A stretch of 64,000 nt of DNA from Chryseobacterium sp. ISL-6 (GCF_018613715.1 NZ_JAGGPT010000005.1:590551-654550); one strand, 5' to 3'; shown: positions 54,263-63,690, counted from the stretch's first letter. Made by a program: numbers and translations. Notes: a model not told the origin generated them from the letters alone.

Positions 54263-54340
54263 TTAAAATTTTTCAGGTTTTATTAAAACATAGCAGATAT
54301 ACACAAAGGCTAGTATTGAAAGAAAAAATAAACTCCACAT
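54263..54340 (-). CDS. kdpF: K+-transporting ATPase subunit F
   Basis: A 25-residue membrane peptide (starts MWSLFFLSILAFVYI, ends VLIKPEKF) encoded by an ATG-to-TAA frame 6 bases before kdpA. Size, position and the pattern of one helix ending in a charged -EKF resemble E. coli KdpF (29 residues, ending -NAEAF), which stabilises the KdpABC complex. It is third in a chain of three very small membrane genes. Confidence 0.85.
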   Translation of the reverse strand: MWSLFFLSILAFVYICYVLIKPEKF

Positions 54341-54344
54341 AGCT

Positions 54345-54428
54345 TTATATTTTATCAAAAAATTCAACGGATTTATACAAAAGCCAAAATAAAATGGCAC
54401 TCAGTACTAATAAAATTACCAACATCAT
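54345..54428 (-). CDS. 27-residue membrane peptide upstream of kdpF
   Basis: ATG-to-TAA frame of 28 codons (MMLVILLVLSAILFWLL..., ending EFFDKI), one hydrophobic helix with a charged C-terminus, ending 4 bases before kdpF. Its ATG overlaps the stop of the previous frame in an ATGA arrangement. It looks like a divergent sibling of kdpF or an accessory subunit. Tight spacing and codon structure support translation; no family is known to me. Confidence 0.6.
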   Translation of the reverse strand: MMLVILLVLSAILFWLLYKSVEFFDKI

Positions 54429-54532
54429 AGCGTTACAATTAAAGTTAAAAGGGTAAACAGTACATACGACACGATCAGGAAGCTCAACTTCGAATGATCT
54501 CGTTTTTTGAATGTTTTTTTTGAAATAGTCAT
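54425..54532 (-). CDS. 35-residue membrane peptide, first frame of the kdp operon
   Basis: ATG-to-TGA frame of 36 codons: a basic N-terminus (MTISKKTFKKRDHSK) then one hydrophobic helix (LSFLIVSYVLFTLLTLIVTL), giving an inside-positive single-pass peptide. Its stop overlaps the start of the 27-residue frame by 4 bases (ATGA), suggesting translational coupling through to kdpF and kdpA. It may be a Kdp accessory subunit or a leader peptide that regulates the operon. Confidence 0.6.
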   Translation of the reverse strand: MTISKKTFKKRDHSKLSFLIVSYVLFTLLTLIVTL

Positions 54533-54631
54533 TTTAAAATATTTTATTCTATATCTCTAATGCCAAAAAAGAATCCATTTTGTTGTTTTTTTTGTTAAGT
54601 TGCTTTGTAATAGAGTGTTGTGTGCTATTTG

Positions 54632-54673
54632 AGAACCTGCCAAAAACAGAAAAGCCTATCAAAATGATAGGCT
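54632..54673 (-). terminator. Intrinsic terminator of the NtrC-type regulator gene
   Basis: AGCCTATCA and TGATAGGCT form a perfect 9-bp stem with a 3-base loop; on the minus strand TTTCTGTTTTT follows. It separates the regulator gene from the kdp operon. Confidence 0.85.
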
Positions 54674-54698
54674 CTTTATTAAAATGATAGGGTAGTAT

Positions 54699-56024
54699 TT
54701 ATCTTAATCCATACTCTTCCAGCTTGCGGTATAACGTGGCAATACCAATCTCGAGCAGTCTCGCGGCTTCAGCTTTGTTACCTTTGGTGTAATGCAGAAC
54801 TTTCTGGATGTGTTCTTTTTCTAAAGACCTGATGCTTAAAGAATCTTTATCGCCTGTTACTTTTTCTAAATAATGGGGAAGGCTTTCAGCATCCAGAGTA
54901 TGGTCATTCATTAAAATTAAACTCCTTTCTATCGTATTTCTTAACTCACGGATGTTTCCTTTCCAGTCGTTTTTTTCTAATGTTTTATAATAATCTGCCG
55001 AAACCTCTACAGAAGTAAGGTGAAGTTTATGTGAAAAGATATCAACGAAGTTTTTGGCTAATACTTTTAAGTCTTCTTTTCTTTCACGAAGTGGAGGGAG
55101 GTTGATTTCAAAAACATTCAGTCTGAAATACAGATCTTCCCTGAAATTTCCCTGTTTGATTTCGTCTTCCAGATTTCTGTTTGTTGCAGCAATTAATCTG
55201 AAATCTGATTTTGAAACTTTTGTTTCACCCATTTTCATGAATTCGTGGGTTTCAAGTACACGAAGTAATTTAGCCTGAAGCTCAATAGGCATTTCTCCGA
55301 TTTCATCTAAAAATAAAGTACCGCCGTTGGCTTCTTCTACCAATCCTTTTTTATCTTTAATTGCTCCTGTGAAAGATCCTTGTTTATGGCCAAAAAGTTC
55401 ACTTTCAAGAATTTCTTTACTGAATGCAGAGCAGTTGATGGCGACAAAATTATTTTTCTTTCTATCACTTCCTTCATGAATGGCATTGGCAAAAACCTCT
55501 TTTCCGGTTCCCGTCTCTCCTGTCAACAGTACAGTAGCATCTGTTAAAGCAACTTTTTCAGCCAGTTTTTTAGCCTGAAGAATGGCAGAAGAGCTTCCTA
55601 TAATCTGATCGAACCCCTTTTGTATATCACTTTTCTGAACAATTTTAGATTTATTATCTTTTACTTTATCCAAAGCTTTATACACCAGAGGGATAATTTT
55701 ATCGTTATCATCTCCTTTTACCAGATAGTCATAAGCTCCGTTCTTCATGGCCTGAACAGCATCAGTAATATTCCCGAAAGCGGTCATCAAAATGATCTCC
55801 TGATGTGGATATTTTGTTTTGATGGATCTTACAAGTTCAACTCCAAATGCATCGGGAAGTCTGACATCACTTAAAACAACATCAAACTCATATTGTTCAA
55901 GCATCGTCATAGCAGAACGTGCGGTAGAAGCTTCTTTTACATTAAAATCTTCCTGAGAAAGGATCATTCCCAAAAGTTTGAGAAGTTTGAGCTCATCATC
56001 GATGATAAGAATATTTCCGGACAT
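54699..56024 (-). CDS. NtrC-type sigma-54-dependent response regulator
   Basis: A 441-residue activator. The receiver has phosphoacceptor Asp in [13 protein letters not shown] (about 53). The sigma-54 AAA+ domain has Walker [21 protein letters not shown] (the GAFTGA loop with Ser in place of Ala) and [15 protein letters not shown] Fis-type HTH ends the protein ([26 protein letters not shown] in part). The frame opens at 56135, but [11 protein letters not shown] at 56024 is the clear start. It lies just upstream of kdp, where other bacteria use OmpR-type KdpE, so it is the likely kdp regulator. Confidence 0.9.
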   Translation of the reverse strand: MSGNILIIDDELKLLKLLGMILSQEDFNVKEASTARSAMTMLEQYEFDVVLSDVRLPDAFGVELVRSIKTKYPHQEIILMTAFGNITDAVQAMKNGAYDYLVKGDDNDKIIPLVYKALDKVKDNKSKIVQKSDIQKGFDQIIGSSSAILQAKKLAEKVALTDATVLLTGETGTGKEVFANAIHEGSDRKKNNFVAINCSAFSKEILESELFGHKQGSFTGAIKDKKGLVEEANGGTLFLDEIGEMPIELQAKLLRVLETHEFMKMGETKVSKSDFRLIAATNRNLEDEIKQGNFREDLYFRLNVFEINLPPLRERKEDLKVLAKNFVDIFSHKLHLTSVEVSADYYKTLEKNDWKGNIRELRNTIERSLILMNDHTLDAESLPHYLEKVTGDKDSLSIRSLEKEHIQKVLHYTKGNKAEAARLLEIGIATLYRKLEEYGLR

Positions 56025-56149
56025 GGTATATATTTTAGGTAAAACCTTATGCAAACTTAAACAAAGTTCAAGATACAAACCGAATATTCCTGATATTTTA
56101 GATAAGATTAGATAAAACCAAATAGAAAATAACAAAAAAACTATTCTTA

Positions 56150-56182
56150 AATAAAAACCTTTACCAGATTCGATAAAGGTTT
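56150..56182 (-). terminator. Terminator after the 163-residue exported protein gene
   Basis: AAACCTTTA and TAAAGGTTT form a 9-bp stem, T-rich on the minus strand side. Confidence 0.65.
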
Positions 56183-56208
56183 ATATTTTTCTTCTTTTTT
56201 AATGAGTT

Positions 56209-56700
56209 TTATTTCCAGAAAAACCATTCATTACCATTATAAATACAAATAAGTTTGGTAGTAGGGTCATAGCAGATCATTCCCGCAACTGGGGATTTTA
56301 CATTCGTTACAGGATCTGTTATTTTAGGAAGAATAAGTGCTTTATCAGCTGATTCTAAAACCAAAACTCCATTTGCAGTTGAAGAGGCAGCTCCAATAAT
56401 AACCCCACGATCGGTAATATCATTTCCAGTAATAAGGGTAGGGCTGGTTCCCGTTTTGTCAGAAAGATCTACCCATGCACCATTAAAATATTTTACTCTG
56501 GATGTGGTTAAATCGAAAACCAATGTTCCGGGCTCCGTAGAAGTCATGGTTTCACTATCCAATACCTGAGGTAAGATGATACCATTAGTAGTTCCCGTAG
56601 TAAAATCTAAAATACCACTTCCATCTACTTGTTCTTTTCCTATAGCAACTTGTGCGTTTAACGCAACAGGTATAAATATTAATAATATTAGCTTTTTCAT
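56209..56700 (-). CDS. Exported protein paired with the DUF4347 surface protein
   Basis: A 163-residue exported protein (signal peptide MKKLILLIFIPVALNA at ATG 56700; an upstream extension to 56781 lies inside the preceding gene). Two blocks resemble the C-terminal part of the preceding large protein: SADKALILPKITDPVTNVKSPVAGMICYDPTTKLICIYNGNEWFFW and an earlier TTNGIILPQVLDSETMTSTEPGTLVFDLTTSRVKYFNGAWVDL, each shown here only as a pattern of I..P...G..VYD...K...YNG..W. Such repeats occur in flavobacterial surface proteins. It starts 1 base after its neighbour's stop, so the two form an operon. Confidence 0.6.
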   Translation of the reverse strand: MKKLILLIFIPVALNAQVAIGKEQVDGSGILDFTTGTTNGIILPQVLDSETMTSTEPGTLVFDLTTSRVKYFNGAWVDLSDKTGTSPTLITGNDITDRGVIIGAASSTANGVLVLESADKALILPKITDPVTNVKSPVAGMICYDPTTKLICIYNGNEWFFWK

Positions 56701-56701
56701 A

Positions 56702-59077
56702 TTAATTACAGGTTTGTTGTATACAGTTCCAAGATGTTCCATTATAAAGCTTAATACAGCTGTCATCTGTATCATAAACAATCATTCCTTCCACCGGTTG
56801 TGTGATCGATGTTTCAGGATTACTGATCCTTGTAATAACAAAACCTTTGCTATTACCTTCCAGAGCTACAAATCCATTGTTAACGTCATGAGGCCAGTTA
56901 CTCGAACTTCTTGCATTTCTAATCGATATGCCGAACTTAGTTCCAGAGTTGGGAGTACCGGTTGTGCCGGGCTTAGAACAAGGACATGTATCACTTTTAA
57001 CGAAGTTAGAACTAATAGTACATCCTCCGGGCGTAGTTACTATAATACTGTATTCGGCAGGGGAAATATCTGTAATAGGCAATGTGTAAGTATTGTTTGT
57101 TGCTCCCGGAATAAGGACTCCATCTTTATACCACTGGTAGGTACCCAAACCTGTAGGGACAGATAAAATAGATTGTCCTATACAAGCCTGGGGATAAGGA
57201 GTGCTTAGTGAGATGGTTACAATCGGAGTGGTTCCAAAACCAGAAAAATAACCTCCGAAACCAGCATTTGTATCAGCTCCCAGCAGATCCGCCTGAATAG
57301 TTCCTGTGGATGTTACTTTTACATTTTTTACATCATTTACTGCATCTCCTATCGGATATCTATAACTTACCCAGGTGCTGTTTCCATCTACTGTTCCTGC
57401 ACTTTGAGATGGCACAACAGCATTTCCGTTAATGGTAACAGTAGGTGTATTTCCTGCCGTCGTAAGAATTGATAAAATGGTATTTGCATAACCGGTATTG
57501 CCAATTTTATGGGCATCGGGAATCAGATCAATTTCATTCTGACCAAAACACGATAATGGGGCGACCAGAACAATATTATTGGTAGCACCTCCAGCACTCC
57601 CATATATTTTGTGAAATACATAGGATGGCTTACTGGCTTTCAGATATAAATTCCCATTTGCATTAAAGTTTCCAGCTGCATTGATAACGGCATAATCCCC
57701 GGCGTTTGCTAATGTTAATAAAGGGGTAGGAGATCCATTTAAAGTAATAGTAGTGTTGTCCGCAGTTGCTACAACAATTAACCTTTCATTATTTCCACCT
57801 GCTCCCTGCATAACAATGTATTCAACACCTATTTGATTAACGGGAATAAGCTGATCCAGACCAAAATCTCTCGCTGTGCCAGAAGCTCCTAACATCATAA
57901 GTCCTCCTACAACGACACTTACGTTTTTATTTGATATAATTTTTGATCCTAGCCATCCTGTATCTTGTATTGTTATTCCACCTGTTTTTACTGGTGCGTA
58001 AAGTATAAATGTTTCCCCCTTCTGTAAGGTTCTATGGAATGAAGTGCCGATAAGTGGTGTGGGATTAGTACCGTTTAGGAACTCCACACCAGGTTTAATA
58101 TCTGAGATGTCTATGTTTGTATTGTCTTCAGTGGCCATTACAGAGAGGATGTTACCTACATCTTCGGTAGCTGTGGGATTTTGCGTTGGAGAGCCTCCCC
58201 ATCTGAATTCTTTTCCTAAAGCTGATTCACCCTTGGTAAGAACTGTTCCTGCATGATTGGTCTGCCGCCCCCGATAGTTAACATAAAAATTACCGGTGGA
58301 TGCAAATACAAGTCCTGCAGTATCACCGGAAATAATTGTTCCTGCGCTTGTAGAAGGTAATGTGATAGGAGATTGTCCTGGTGTAATTACGGTATTGGAT
58401 GGATTGATAAAACTGATTCTTTTAGGCTGGGTATTGCTTATCGTAATCAACCCGTCAGTGATAATTGCAGAGGTATTACTGTTGATATCTAAAACAGACA
58501 TTCTCGGATTACCATTTCCTGAGGCGTAATTGACAGAAATTGTAATATTTGACAGGGATGGTGTAGAAAGATAAATGAACTCCTGAGTAATATCAAGTGG
58601 ATAATTGGTAAATACAATAGGATTAAGATAATGAAGATTATCTAATTGTAAACTTCCCTTATATGCTGATAATTTTAGTGTTTGGAGGCTTTTACCATAT
58701 TCAAGAGTCCAATTGCCATCCAAACCTGTAAGATCAGTAGAGGCTGAGACCTTTATATTTAATTTTTTCTCAAGATAATGAACAGCTTCTTTTCCTTTTT
58801 TACCTTTTGCGAATTCACAGCCGTAAATAAGAAGTTCTTTCTGGTCTTTTATTTTGTCTTTTAAAAAATATAATATCTTCTCTTTTTCTAACCATTGTCC
58901 ATTAATAAAAAGTTCACCTGGCCTTCCATGAGAGAAAATGTGAAAAGCCTTTTTCTCTTCCTTGATTTTTACGGTTGGAAAGTTTGATAGTGAAGCGTCT
59001 ATAAAAACAGATGGTGACGTTTTGCACATATGTAATATAAATATGAACAAAAAAATGCTGAATAAAATTTTTCTCAT
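56702..59077 (-). CDS. Large surface protein: DUF4347, IgGFc-like and Ig-like domains
   Basis: A 791-residue exported protein. Order: signal peptide, then DUF4347-like domain (about 40-140, FHIFSHGRPGELFI, LLIYGCEFAKGKKG, LTGLDGNWTLEYG), an IgGFc-binding-like beta region (about 170-620, including SVVVGGLMM, GVEYIVMQGAGG, NTTITLNG), an Ig-like/PKD-type unit (about 625-700, TYQWYKDGVLIPGATNNTYTL), and a final block matching the pattern of the downstream gene (EGMIVYDTDDSCIKLYNGTSW). There is no T9SS sorting tail at the end. It probably sits on the outer surface or is secreted; ligand unknown. Confidence 0.75.
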   Translation of the reverse strand: MRKILFSIFLFIFILHMCKTSPSVFIDASLSNFPTVKIKEEKKAFHIFSHGRPGELFINGQWLEKEKILYFLKDKIKDQKELLIYGCEFAKGKKGKEAVHYLEKKLNIKVSASTDLTGLDGNWTLEYGKSLQTLKLSAYKGSLQLDNLHYLNPIVFTNYPLDITQEFIYLSTPSLSNITISVNYASGNGNPRMSVLDINSNTSAIITDGLITISNTQPKRISFINPSNTVITPGQSPITLPSTSAGTIISGDTAGLVFASTGNFYVNYRGRQTNHAGTVLTKGESALGKEFRWGGSPTQNPTATEDVGNILSVMATEDNTNIDISDIKPGVEFLNGTNPTPLIGTSFHRTLQKGETFILYAPVKTGGITIQDTGWLGSKIISNKNVSVVVGGLMMLGASGTARDFGLDQLIPVNQIGVEYIVMQGAGGNNERLIVVATADNTTITLNGSPTPLLTLANAGDYAVINAAGNFNANGNLYLKASKPSYVFHKIYGSAGGATNNIVLVAPLSCFGQNEIDLIPDAHKIGNTGYANTILSILTTAGNTPTVTINGNAVVPSQSAGTVDGNSTWVSYRYPIGDAVNDVKNVKVTSTGTIQADLLGADTNAGFGGYFSGFGTTPIVTISLSTPYPQACIGQSILSVPTGLGTYQWYKDGVLIPGATNNTYTLPITDISPAEYSIIVTTPGGCTISSNFVKSDTCPCSKPGTTGTPNSGTKFGISIRNARSSSNWPHDVNNGFVALEGNSKGFVITRISNPETSITQPVEGMIVYDTDDSCIKLYNGTSWNCIQQTCN

Positions 59078-59304
59078 AATATTTTGGGTGCTTAGGTGTT
59101 GGTTATATAAAAATAATAAAATATAATTATTGATAATGTAATTTTAAGTTAATATTTGCAATTAGTTTTCACTGTATTGTGATTATTTTTAACGATAATC
59201 CGGCTGTGAGAAGCTTTCCGTTAAGTTTTGTGGTAAATACGAAAAATTAATGTTAATTCATTTGGAATAATAAATCGTCACCATAGATTTAAAAATTAAT
59301 AAAA

Positions 59305-59343
59305 TTGGAAAGTCTTCTTTTTCTATTCCTTACATTTGTAAGG
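59305..59343 (+). promoter_or_regulatory. Promoter with overlapping palindrome ahead of the M16 protease gene
   Basis: TTG at 59305-59307, 23 bp, TACATTTG at 59331-59338. A perfect palindrome, CCTTACA-TT-TGTAAGG (59328-59343), covers the -7 box and likely start point, so a repressor could block initiation. The rest of the 281-bp gap from 59078 is AT-rich with no gene visible. Confidence 0.6.
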
Positions 59344-59358
59344 CATTCTATTTAAAGA

Positions 59359-62244
59359 ATGAAAATGAATTTACATATGACGGACAAAAGATATAAGGAG
59401 ACGATTCATACAGATAAAAACAACTACGAATATATAAGCATCACTCACGATGAAAACCGGGTAAGAGTGTATACTCTTAAGAACGGATTAAAGGTTTTTC
59501 TTGCTCAAAATTTTGATGCGCCAAGAATTCAGACCTATATCCCTGTAAGAACCGGGAGTAATAATGATCCTTCTGATAATACAGGCTTAGCACATTACCT
59601 TGAGCATATGATGTTTAAAGGAACTTCCAAAATCGGAACTCAGGATTGGACTCAGGAGAAAGCTTTGCTTGATCAGATTTCAGAACTTTACGAACAGCAT
59701 AAAGCAGAACCGGACGCCGAAAAAAAGAAGGATATTTATAAAAAAATTGATGCAGTATCTCAGGAAGCCAGTCAATATGCTATTGCCAATGAATACGATA
59801 AAGTAATTTCTTCATTGGGAGCTAGCGGAACCAATGCCCATACTTGGTTTGATGAAACGGTTTATAAGAATAATATTCCGAATAACGAGTTGGAAAAATG
59901 GCTGAAAGTTGAGAAAGAGAGATTCTCGGAAGTTGTTTTACGCCTTTTCCATACAGAATTGGAATCTGTATATGAAGAATTTAACAGAGCTCAGGATAAT
60001 GATTCAAGGCTTGTGAATTATGAATTGATGGATGCACTTTTTCCAACGCATGCTAATGGTCAGCAAACTACTTTAGGAAAGCCGGAACATTTAAAGAACC
60101 CTTCTATGAAGGCAATTCATAAATATTTTGATGAATATTATGTTCCTAATAATTATGCTATGGTCATGGTTGGGGATTTGGTTTTTGAAGATGCTATTCA
60201 GCTTATTGATCAATATTTTGGAGCTATTCCATACAAGGAATTACCAAAGAAGACGCCTGTTATTGAGAAACCACTTACAGCAATTGTAAAAAGAACGGTA
60301 AAAAGCCCTACGACTCCAAGAGTCCAATTGGCCTGGAGAACGGATAGTTATGGAACTAAGGAAGCAATGTTGGCTGATATTACAGCTAACATTATGAGTA
60401 ATAGAGGAGAGGCCGGATTATTGGATCTCCATATTAATCAAACTCAAAGAATGCTGTGGGCACAAGCCTTTTCTGTAGGTTTAAAACAATATGGCTATTT
60501 TTCAATTGTAGCGGTTCCTAAGGAGACGCAGACTTTGGATGAAGCAAAAGATATGGTTTTAGAGCAAATCGAACTGGTAAAAAAAGGAGAATTTCCCGAT
60601 TGGATGCTTCCGGCTATTATTAATGATTTCAAGCTTCAGAGAATGAAAGCGCTGGAGACAGCAGATGGCTTGGCAACAAATCTTTATGATACCTATATTA
60701 AAGGAAGAACCTGGGCGGAGGAACTTAATGAAATGGATGTATATGCTGCATTTACTAAACAAGATGTTGTAGATTTTGCGAAAGATTTCTTTAAAAATAA
60801 TTATGTAATTATCAACAAAGAAAAAGGAGTTAATGACAAACTGATTAGGGTTGAAAATCCTGGAATTACGCCAATTAAAATTAATAGAGAAGCACAGTCA
60901 GAGTTTTTAAAACAGATTTTAGCGGAAAAAACTGAAGATATTCAACCGGAGTTTATTGATTATGATAAAGAGATCCTAACAGATACTGTTAAAGATAAAA
61001 AGCTGAGTTTCGTTAAGAATAAATATAATGATATTGCGCAAGCGTATTTTATTTTTCCTTTTGGAAGTGATAATGAACGTGATTTAGGAATCTCAACACA
61101 ATTACTTCAGTATTTAGGAACCGATAAGTATTCACCTGAAGACTTGAAGAAAGAATTCTTTAAAATAGGAGTGAGTAATGATTTCAAAACGACCAATGAT
61201 CAGCTTTTAATTTCATTAAGTGGTTTGGAAGAAAACATTCAACAGGGAATTGAACTCCTCCAGCATTGGATGCAGAATATAAAACCTGATCAGGAAGTCT
61301 ATCACCAGTTTGTAGAAACGGTTTTAGAAAATCGTGAAGCCGTGAAAAAGGATAAAAACCGAATCATGACAGCTTTAACGAATTATACAAAATTGGGAGA
61401 ATTCTCACGTTTTACAGATGTTATCTCTAAAGAAGAGTTGGAAAGCAGTGCCGTAGAGAAATTTACTGATCGGATGAAAAACTTATTCAAATTTCCTTAT
61501 CAGTTATTTTTCTACGGGAAAAACTATGAAAACTTCAAAAATTATATTGATCACTATGTTGAGGTATCAAGTCTTGCAATTCCTGAACCTAAAGAATACC
61601 CTGAGCCAGAAACCAACGGAAATGTTTACTTCACAAATTACGATATGGTGCAGATGGAAATGAGTAAAATCGGCAAAGGAAAGAATGTCAATATTTTGAA
61701 TTTTGGGAAGATCAATGTTTTCAATGAATATTTCGGAAGAGGTTTGTCGTCTATTGTTTTTCAGGAGATCCGCGAAAGTAAAAGTTTAGCCTATTCAGCA
61801 TATGTTTCCTATTCAGCTAATTCAGAATTGGGACATCCGGATTATGTTTCAACCTATATTGGAACGCAACCGGATAAATTACAAATTGCCGTAGATACCA
61901 TGTCTGAACTGATGAACGATCTTCCAGAGGTATCCATTCAATTTGAGAATGCTAAAAATACTGCCATGAAGCAGATTGCTTCAACAAGAGTAACAAGAAC
62001 AAATATTTTCTTTAATACATTAAGGTTAAAAAAAATAGGAGTTGCTCACGATTTCAGAAAAGATATTTATGAACAGATCCAAAGCCTGGACTTTGCAGTT
62101 GTAAAAAAATTCTATCAAACAGAGATAAAACCATTGCATTTTAATACAGCTATTATCGGGAAGAAAGAAAACCTGAATATGGAAGCCGTTAATGAAATGG
62201 GAACATTTAAAGAAATAGGTCTGAAAGACATTTTTGGACACTAA
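59359..62244 (+). CDS. M16 family zinc metallopeptidase, two-domain
   Basis: A 961-residue insulinase/pitrilysin-type peptidase. The zinc motif HYLEHMMFKG (HxxEH, about residue 84) with the third ligand Glu in ESVYEEFNRAQ (about 202) marks the active N-terminal half; the C-terminal half (about 530-960) has the fold without the zinc motif, as in pitrilysins. No signal peptide is evident at this start, so it may be cytosolic, although the N-terminal residues are short and unusual. It probably degrades peptides. It is monocistronic and ends with a terminator. Confidence 0.9.
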   Translation: MKMNLHMTDKRYKETIHTDKNNYEYISITHDENRVRVYTLKNGLKVFLAQNFDAPRIQTYIPVRTGSNNDPSDNTGLAHYLEHMMFKGTSKIGTQDWTQEKALLDQISELYEQHKAEPDAEKKKDIYKKIDAVSQEASQYAIANEYDKVISSLGASGTNAHTWFDETVYKNNIPNNELEKWLKVEKERFSEVVLRLFHTELESVYEEFNRAQDNDSRLVNYELMDALFPTHANGQQTTLGKPEHLKNPSMKAIHKYFDEYYVPNNYAMVMVGDLVFEDAIQLIDQYFGAIPYKELPKKTPVIEKPLTAIVKRTVKSPTTPRVQLAWRTDSYGTKEAMLADITANIMSNRGEAGLLDLHINQTQRMLWAQAFSVGLKQYGYFSIVAVPKETQTLDEAKDMVLEQIELVKKGEFPDWMLPAIINDFKLQRMKALETADGLATNLYDTYIKGRTWAEELNEMDVYAAFTKQDVVDFAKDFFKNNYVIINKEKGVNDKLIRVENPGITPIKINREAQSEFLKQILAEKTEDIQPEFIDYDKEILTDTVKDKKLSFVKNKYNDIAQAYFIFPFGSDNERDLGISTQLLQYLGTDKYSPEDLKKEFFKIGVSNDFKTTNDQLLISLSGLEENIQQGIELLQHWMQNIKPDQEVYHQFVETVLENREAVKKDKNRIMTALTNYTKLGEFSRFTDVISKEELESSAVEKFTDRMKNLFKFPYQLFFYGKNYENFKNYIDHYVEVSSLAIPEPKEYPEPETNGNVYFTNYDMVQMEMSKIGKGKNVNILNFGKINVFNEYFGRGLSSIVFQEIRESKSLAYSAYVSYSANSELGHPDYVSTYIGTQPDKLQIAVDTMSELMNDLPEVSIQFENAKNTAMKQIASTRVTRTNIFFNTLRLKKIGVAHDFRKDIYEQIQSLDFAVVKKFYQTEIKPLHFNTAIIGKKENLNMEAVNEMGTFKEIGLKDIFGH

Positions 62245-62250
62245 ATATAT

Positions 62251-62280
62251 AAACCCCGACTTAGTTCGGGGTTTATTTTT
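62251..62280 (+). terminator. Terminator after the M16 protease gene
   Basis: AAACCCCGA and TCGGGGTTT form a perfect 9-bp stem with a 6-base loop, then ATTTTTA. Confidence 0.9.
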
Positions 62281-62495
62281 ATTCTATTCTTATTCTATTC
62301 AGAAACCTTAATCTACTTGCATTGGTTTCTATTCTTTCTATTTCTTAATAATAGAGATACAGCAGAACTTTTTTCGCTGGATAATTTGCATAGCCACTCC
62401 TATTACCAACCTTATCAATGAACCTCTAAAGTTTATCATAATTTAATTAGAGATTTATTCTGGTGCCGAAGCCTTGGCACTACCGATTTTAAACC

Positions 62496-63165
62496 ATGAG
62501 AAGAAGCTCGTTAATCGCCCAAGGCTCTTTGAAGGTCGTTATTGTATTTTTCCTGTGTACCTCATACACTGCCATAGCCCAACAAAAACGTATAAAGAAA
62601 GAAAATTCTCCAAAAACGGATACACTTGCCAAATCTAAAGATATAGATGAGGTAGTGGTTGTAGGCTTTGGAAAGCAAAAAAAAATTAATCTTACCGGAG
62701 CGGTAGATATGATTTCAGCCAAGAAACTTGAAAACAGACCTATTACCAATATTGGAGCTGGACTTCAAGGACTTATTCCTAACCTTAATATTACTATTGA
62801 TAATGGAAGGGCTTCAGCAGCGAACTTTAATATAAGAGGTTTTACCAGTGTGAACGGGGGCAGCCCTTTGATATTAGTAGATAATGTACCTTATAGTGGT
62901 GAAGAGCTCGCAAGATTGAATCCTGCAGATATAGAAAATGTATCAGTTCTTAAAGATGCATCTTCAGCTGCAATACATGGAGCAAGAGCAGCGTTTGGAG
63001 TCGTATTAATCACGACTAAAAGTGCAAAGGGAGGACAGTTAAATGTATCTGTGAATACCAATACTGCCTAGTAGAACGGTTGGGAAATTACCGGAGCTGG
63101 TAACTGATCCATTAACTGTTATGGAATATAAACACGATGCAGCAACTCCATTATATAATTTATAA
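62496..63165 (+). pseudogene. SusC/RagA TonB-dependent receptor, N-terminal remnant
   Basis: The first 191 codons encode a signal peptide, the IDEVVVVGFGKQKK TonB-box-like/plug start, and the plug domain (NIRGFTSVNGGSPLILVDNVP, and the VSVLKDASSAAIHGARAAFGVVLITTK block in part), as in SusC receptors of about 1000 residues. The frame stops at 63071. In a second frame the receptor sequence continues for about 30 codons (TVGKLPELVTDPLTVMEYKHDAATPLYNLY in pieces) to a stop at 63165, so a frameshift is present, and the barrel is absent. This is a decayed gene, not a functional receptor. Confidence 0.85.
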
Positions 63166-63517
63166 TATTCCTCAGGGGGAATATGTATTGATCATGTCGC
63201 ATTATCCTATACTTACTGTTACCGGAACCTGGGAAGGAGGACAGCATAAAGACCACATAGTCCTTAAAGATCTTTTTTATAAACATAGAGATAAAGTAAA
63301 AGGATGCCTTAGTGGGCATCAGCACCTGCTAGACAGAGCCTGGTATAATGATGTATACTATTTCTGTAATGGCGCGATGTCTGGATTTTGGTGGGGTGAA
63401 GGTGATAAACATTCCGCGAAACCCTTCTATTATCAGGAAACACCTCTTGGTTATGCCATATTAAAATTCTATGATGATGGCTCATTTGAGAATGAGTACA
63501 TAGTTCGTCATTATTAA
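63161..63517 (+). pseudogene. Metallophosphoesterase, C-terminal remnant
   Basis: From about 63161 a third frame encodes the C-terminal part of a calcineurin-like phosphoesterase: VLIMSHYPIL (metal-binding His) and CLSGHQHLLD (GHxH) followed by YFCNGAMSGFWWGEGD and a closing FENEYIVRHY. The N-terminal metal motifs (DxH, GDxxD, GNHE) are missing. It abuts the SusC fragment, so a deletion appears to have fused the two ends of what was probably one SusCD-phosphoesterase locus. An ATG at 63137 is open in this frame but lies in the receptor segment. Confidence 0.82.
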
Positions 63518-63537
63518 TACATATAATATAGTATATG

Positions 63538-63566
63538 AAAACTGACTTTTTTAGGTCAGTTTTTTA
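63538..63566 (+). terminator. Terminator after the phosphoesterase remnant
   Basis: AAACTGAC and GGTCAGTTT pair around a T-rich loop, followed by a T run. Confidence 0.8.
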
Positions 63567-63690
63567 TATTTGGATAGCTTAAGATGTGCCAGTCGTCTTA
63601 TTTTTTGTACGTTTTGAGATCTTGATTAAAATTTTTAATGCCGAAAGTCAGTTAGTTATATATTTTGCATTAAAAAAGTTTGTGAAAAGC

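Noticed and set aside
54553..54580. GG...GC elements like a sigma-54 promoter ahead of the kdp operon
   Set aside because: The spacing between GG and GC is one base too long in the best candidate and the TTGC element is poor; it is not strong enough to report as a promoter.
56576..57166. 196-codon plus-strand frame opposite the surface-protein operon
   Set aside because: It is fully antisense to two well-supported genes and has no domain or start signal.
62460..62485. GTGCC...GGCAC hairpin just before the SusC remnant
   Set aside because: Short stem with no T tail and no conserved context; could be chance.
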